DNA from: Halomonas cerina
GTDB lineage: Bacteria > Pseudomonadota > Gammaproteobacteria > Pseudomonadales > Halomonadaceae
DNA length: 64,000 bases
Direction: 5' to 3'
Assembly (NCBI RefSeq): GCF_014192215.1
Contig: NZ_JACHXP010000013.1
Span: forward strand, 54,835-118,834
The notes under the pieces were generated by a model, which did not search any database, was not told the DNA's origin, and saw only the letters and a program-made list of their open reading frames with translations. Below are positions 63,887 through 64,000 of this stretch, piece after piece. Made by a program: the position numbers and the translations under genes. Within the stretch, counting starts at the first letter, position 1, and each line of letters starts with the position of its first letter.

Positions 63887-64000
63887 CGAGCTTCGGGCAG
63901 CGAGCAGCTCGAAGCTCGAAGCTCGAAGCTCGAAGCTCGAAGCTCGAAGCTCGAAGCTCGAAGCTCGAAGCTCGAAGCTCGAAGCTCGAAGCTCGAAGCT
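63887..64000. repeat. Heptamer tandem array (AGCTCGA, over 13 copies) with inverted leader
   Basis: From 63906 to the window end the unit AGCTCGA repeats without a mismatch for 95 bases and continues beyond the edge. Just before it, CGAGCTTCG (63887-63895) is the exact complement of CGAAGCTCG in the array (63910-63918), so the first unit can fold into a 9-bp stem. It lies 15 bases after the nrdA stop. Confidence 0.9.

Noticed and set aside
63906..64000. Possible CRISPR array
   Set aside because: The units are seven bases with no spacers between them, so it is a simple tandem repeat.

Overview
The window is a GC-rich bacterial chromosome segment with gammaproteobacterial gene order. The run iscR-iscS-iscA-ndk-rlmN-pilW-rodZ-ispG-hisS-yfgM-bamB-der, the run LysM-dprA / def-fmt-rsmB-trkA-trkH, and pepA-holC-valS all point to a halophilic relative of Halomonas (Halomonadaceae). 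Two adjacent potassium uptake systems and many acidic proteins fit that. The genus is inferred from gene content and synteny; no 16S rRNA is present.

Layout. 1-14305: the end of suhB, then trmJ, cysE, an Fe-S cluster block (iscR, iscS, iscA, but no iscU, hscBA or fdx) and the long ndk-to-der housekeeping run, closed by a small lipoprotein gene. 14331-21036: a DUF815 ATPase, an M48 lipoprotein protease and a small membrane protein, then the leftward genes aroE, hemF, tsaC, dprA and a LysM protein gene. 21228-30904: def, fmt, rsmB, a dodecin, trkA, trkH, a TraB-family gene, ktrA and ktrB. 30913-34837 leftward: tapT, a sirtuin, a STAS/SEC14-like protein and aceK. 34979-36837: truC, tcdA and a DUF1653 gene. 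36905-40507 leftward: bfr, bfd, an RDD protein, lptG and lptF. 40660-47070: pepA, ilvE, holC, valS. 47196-53718: a mixed set (META lipoprotein, DoxX, NfeD plus QmcA/SPFH, gloA, tag, a YdjM-like hydrolase, azoR, an MliC-type lipoprotein). 53798-57131: divergent metE/metR. 57138-59481: a two-component system (OmpR-type regulator and histidine kinase). 59482-64000: the nrdA promoter, nrdA, and a heptanucleotide tandem array cut by the window edge.

The most unusual item is nrdA. The class Ia ribonucleotide reductase large subunit is interrupted by a 378-residue in-frame intein with a LAGLIDADG-type homing endonuclease. It sits in the substrate-specificity loop, and the residue after the intein's terminal His-Asn is Gly instead of the usual Cys/Ser/Thr nucleophile. 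Its promoter carries a pair of NrdR boxes 31 bp apart, one over the -10, and two DnaA-box-like sites 11 bp apart.

Other structured non-coding DNA: a dispersed ~100 bp repeat in two copies (4131-4230 and 43456-43556) whose central stem varies in a compensatory way; a 13-bp perfect palindrome (16397-16437) that supplies the stop codons of two convergent genes; a 17-bp-stem hairpin after def; and two heptamer tandem repeats. I see no tRNA or rRNA genes, CRISPR arrays, insertion sequences or clear pseudogenes. Intergenic gaps longer than 300 bp are 4087-4433 and 59482-59839, both described below.
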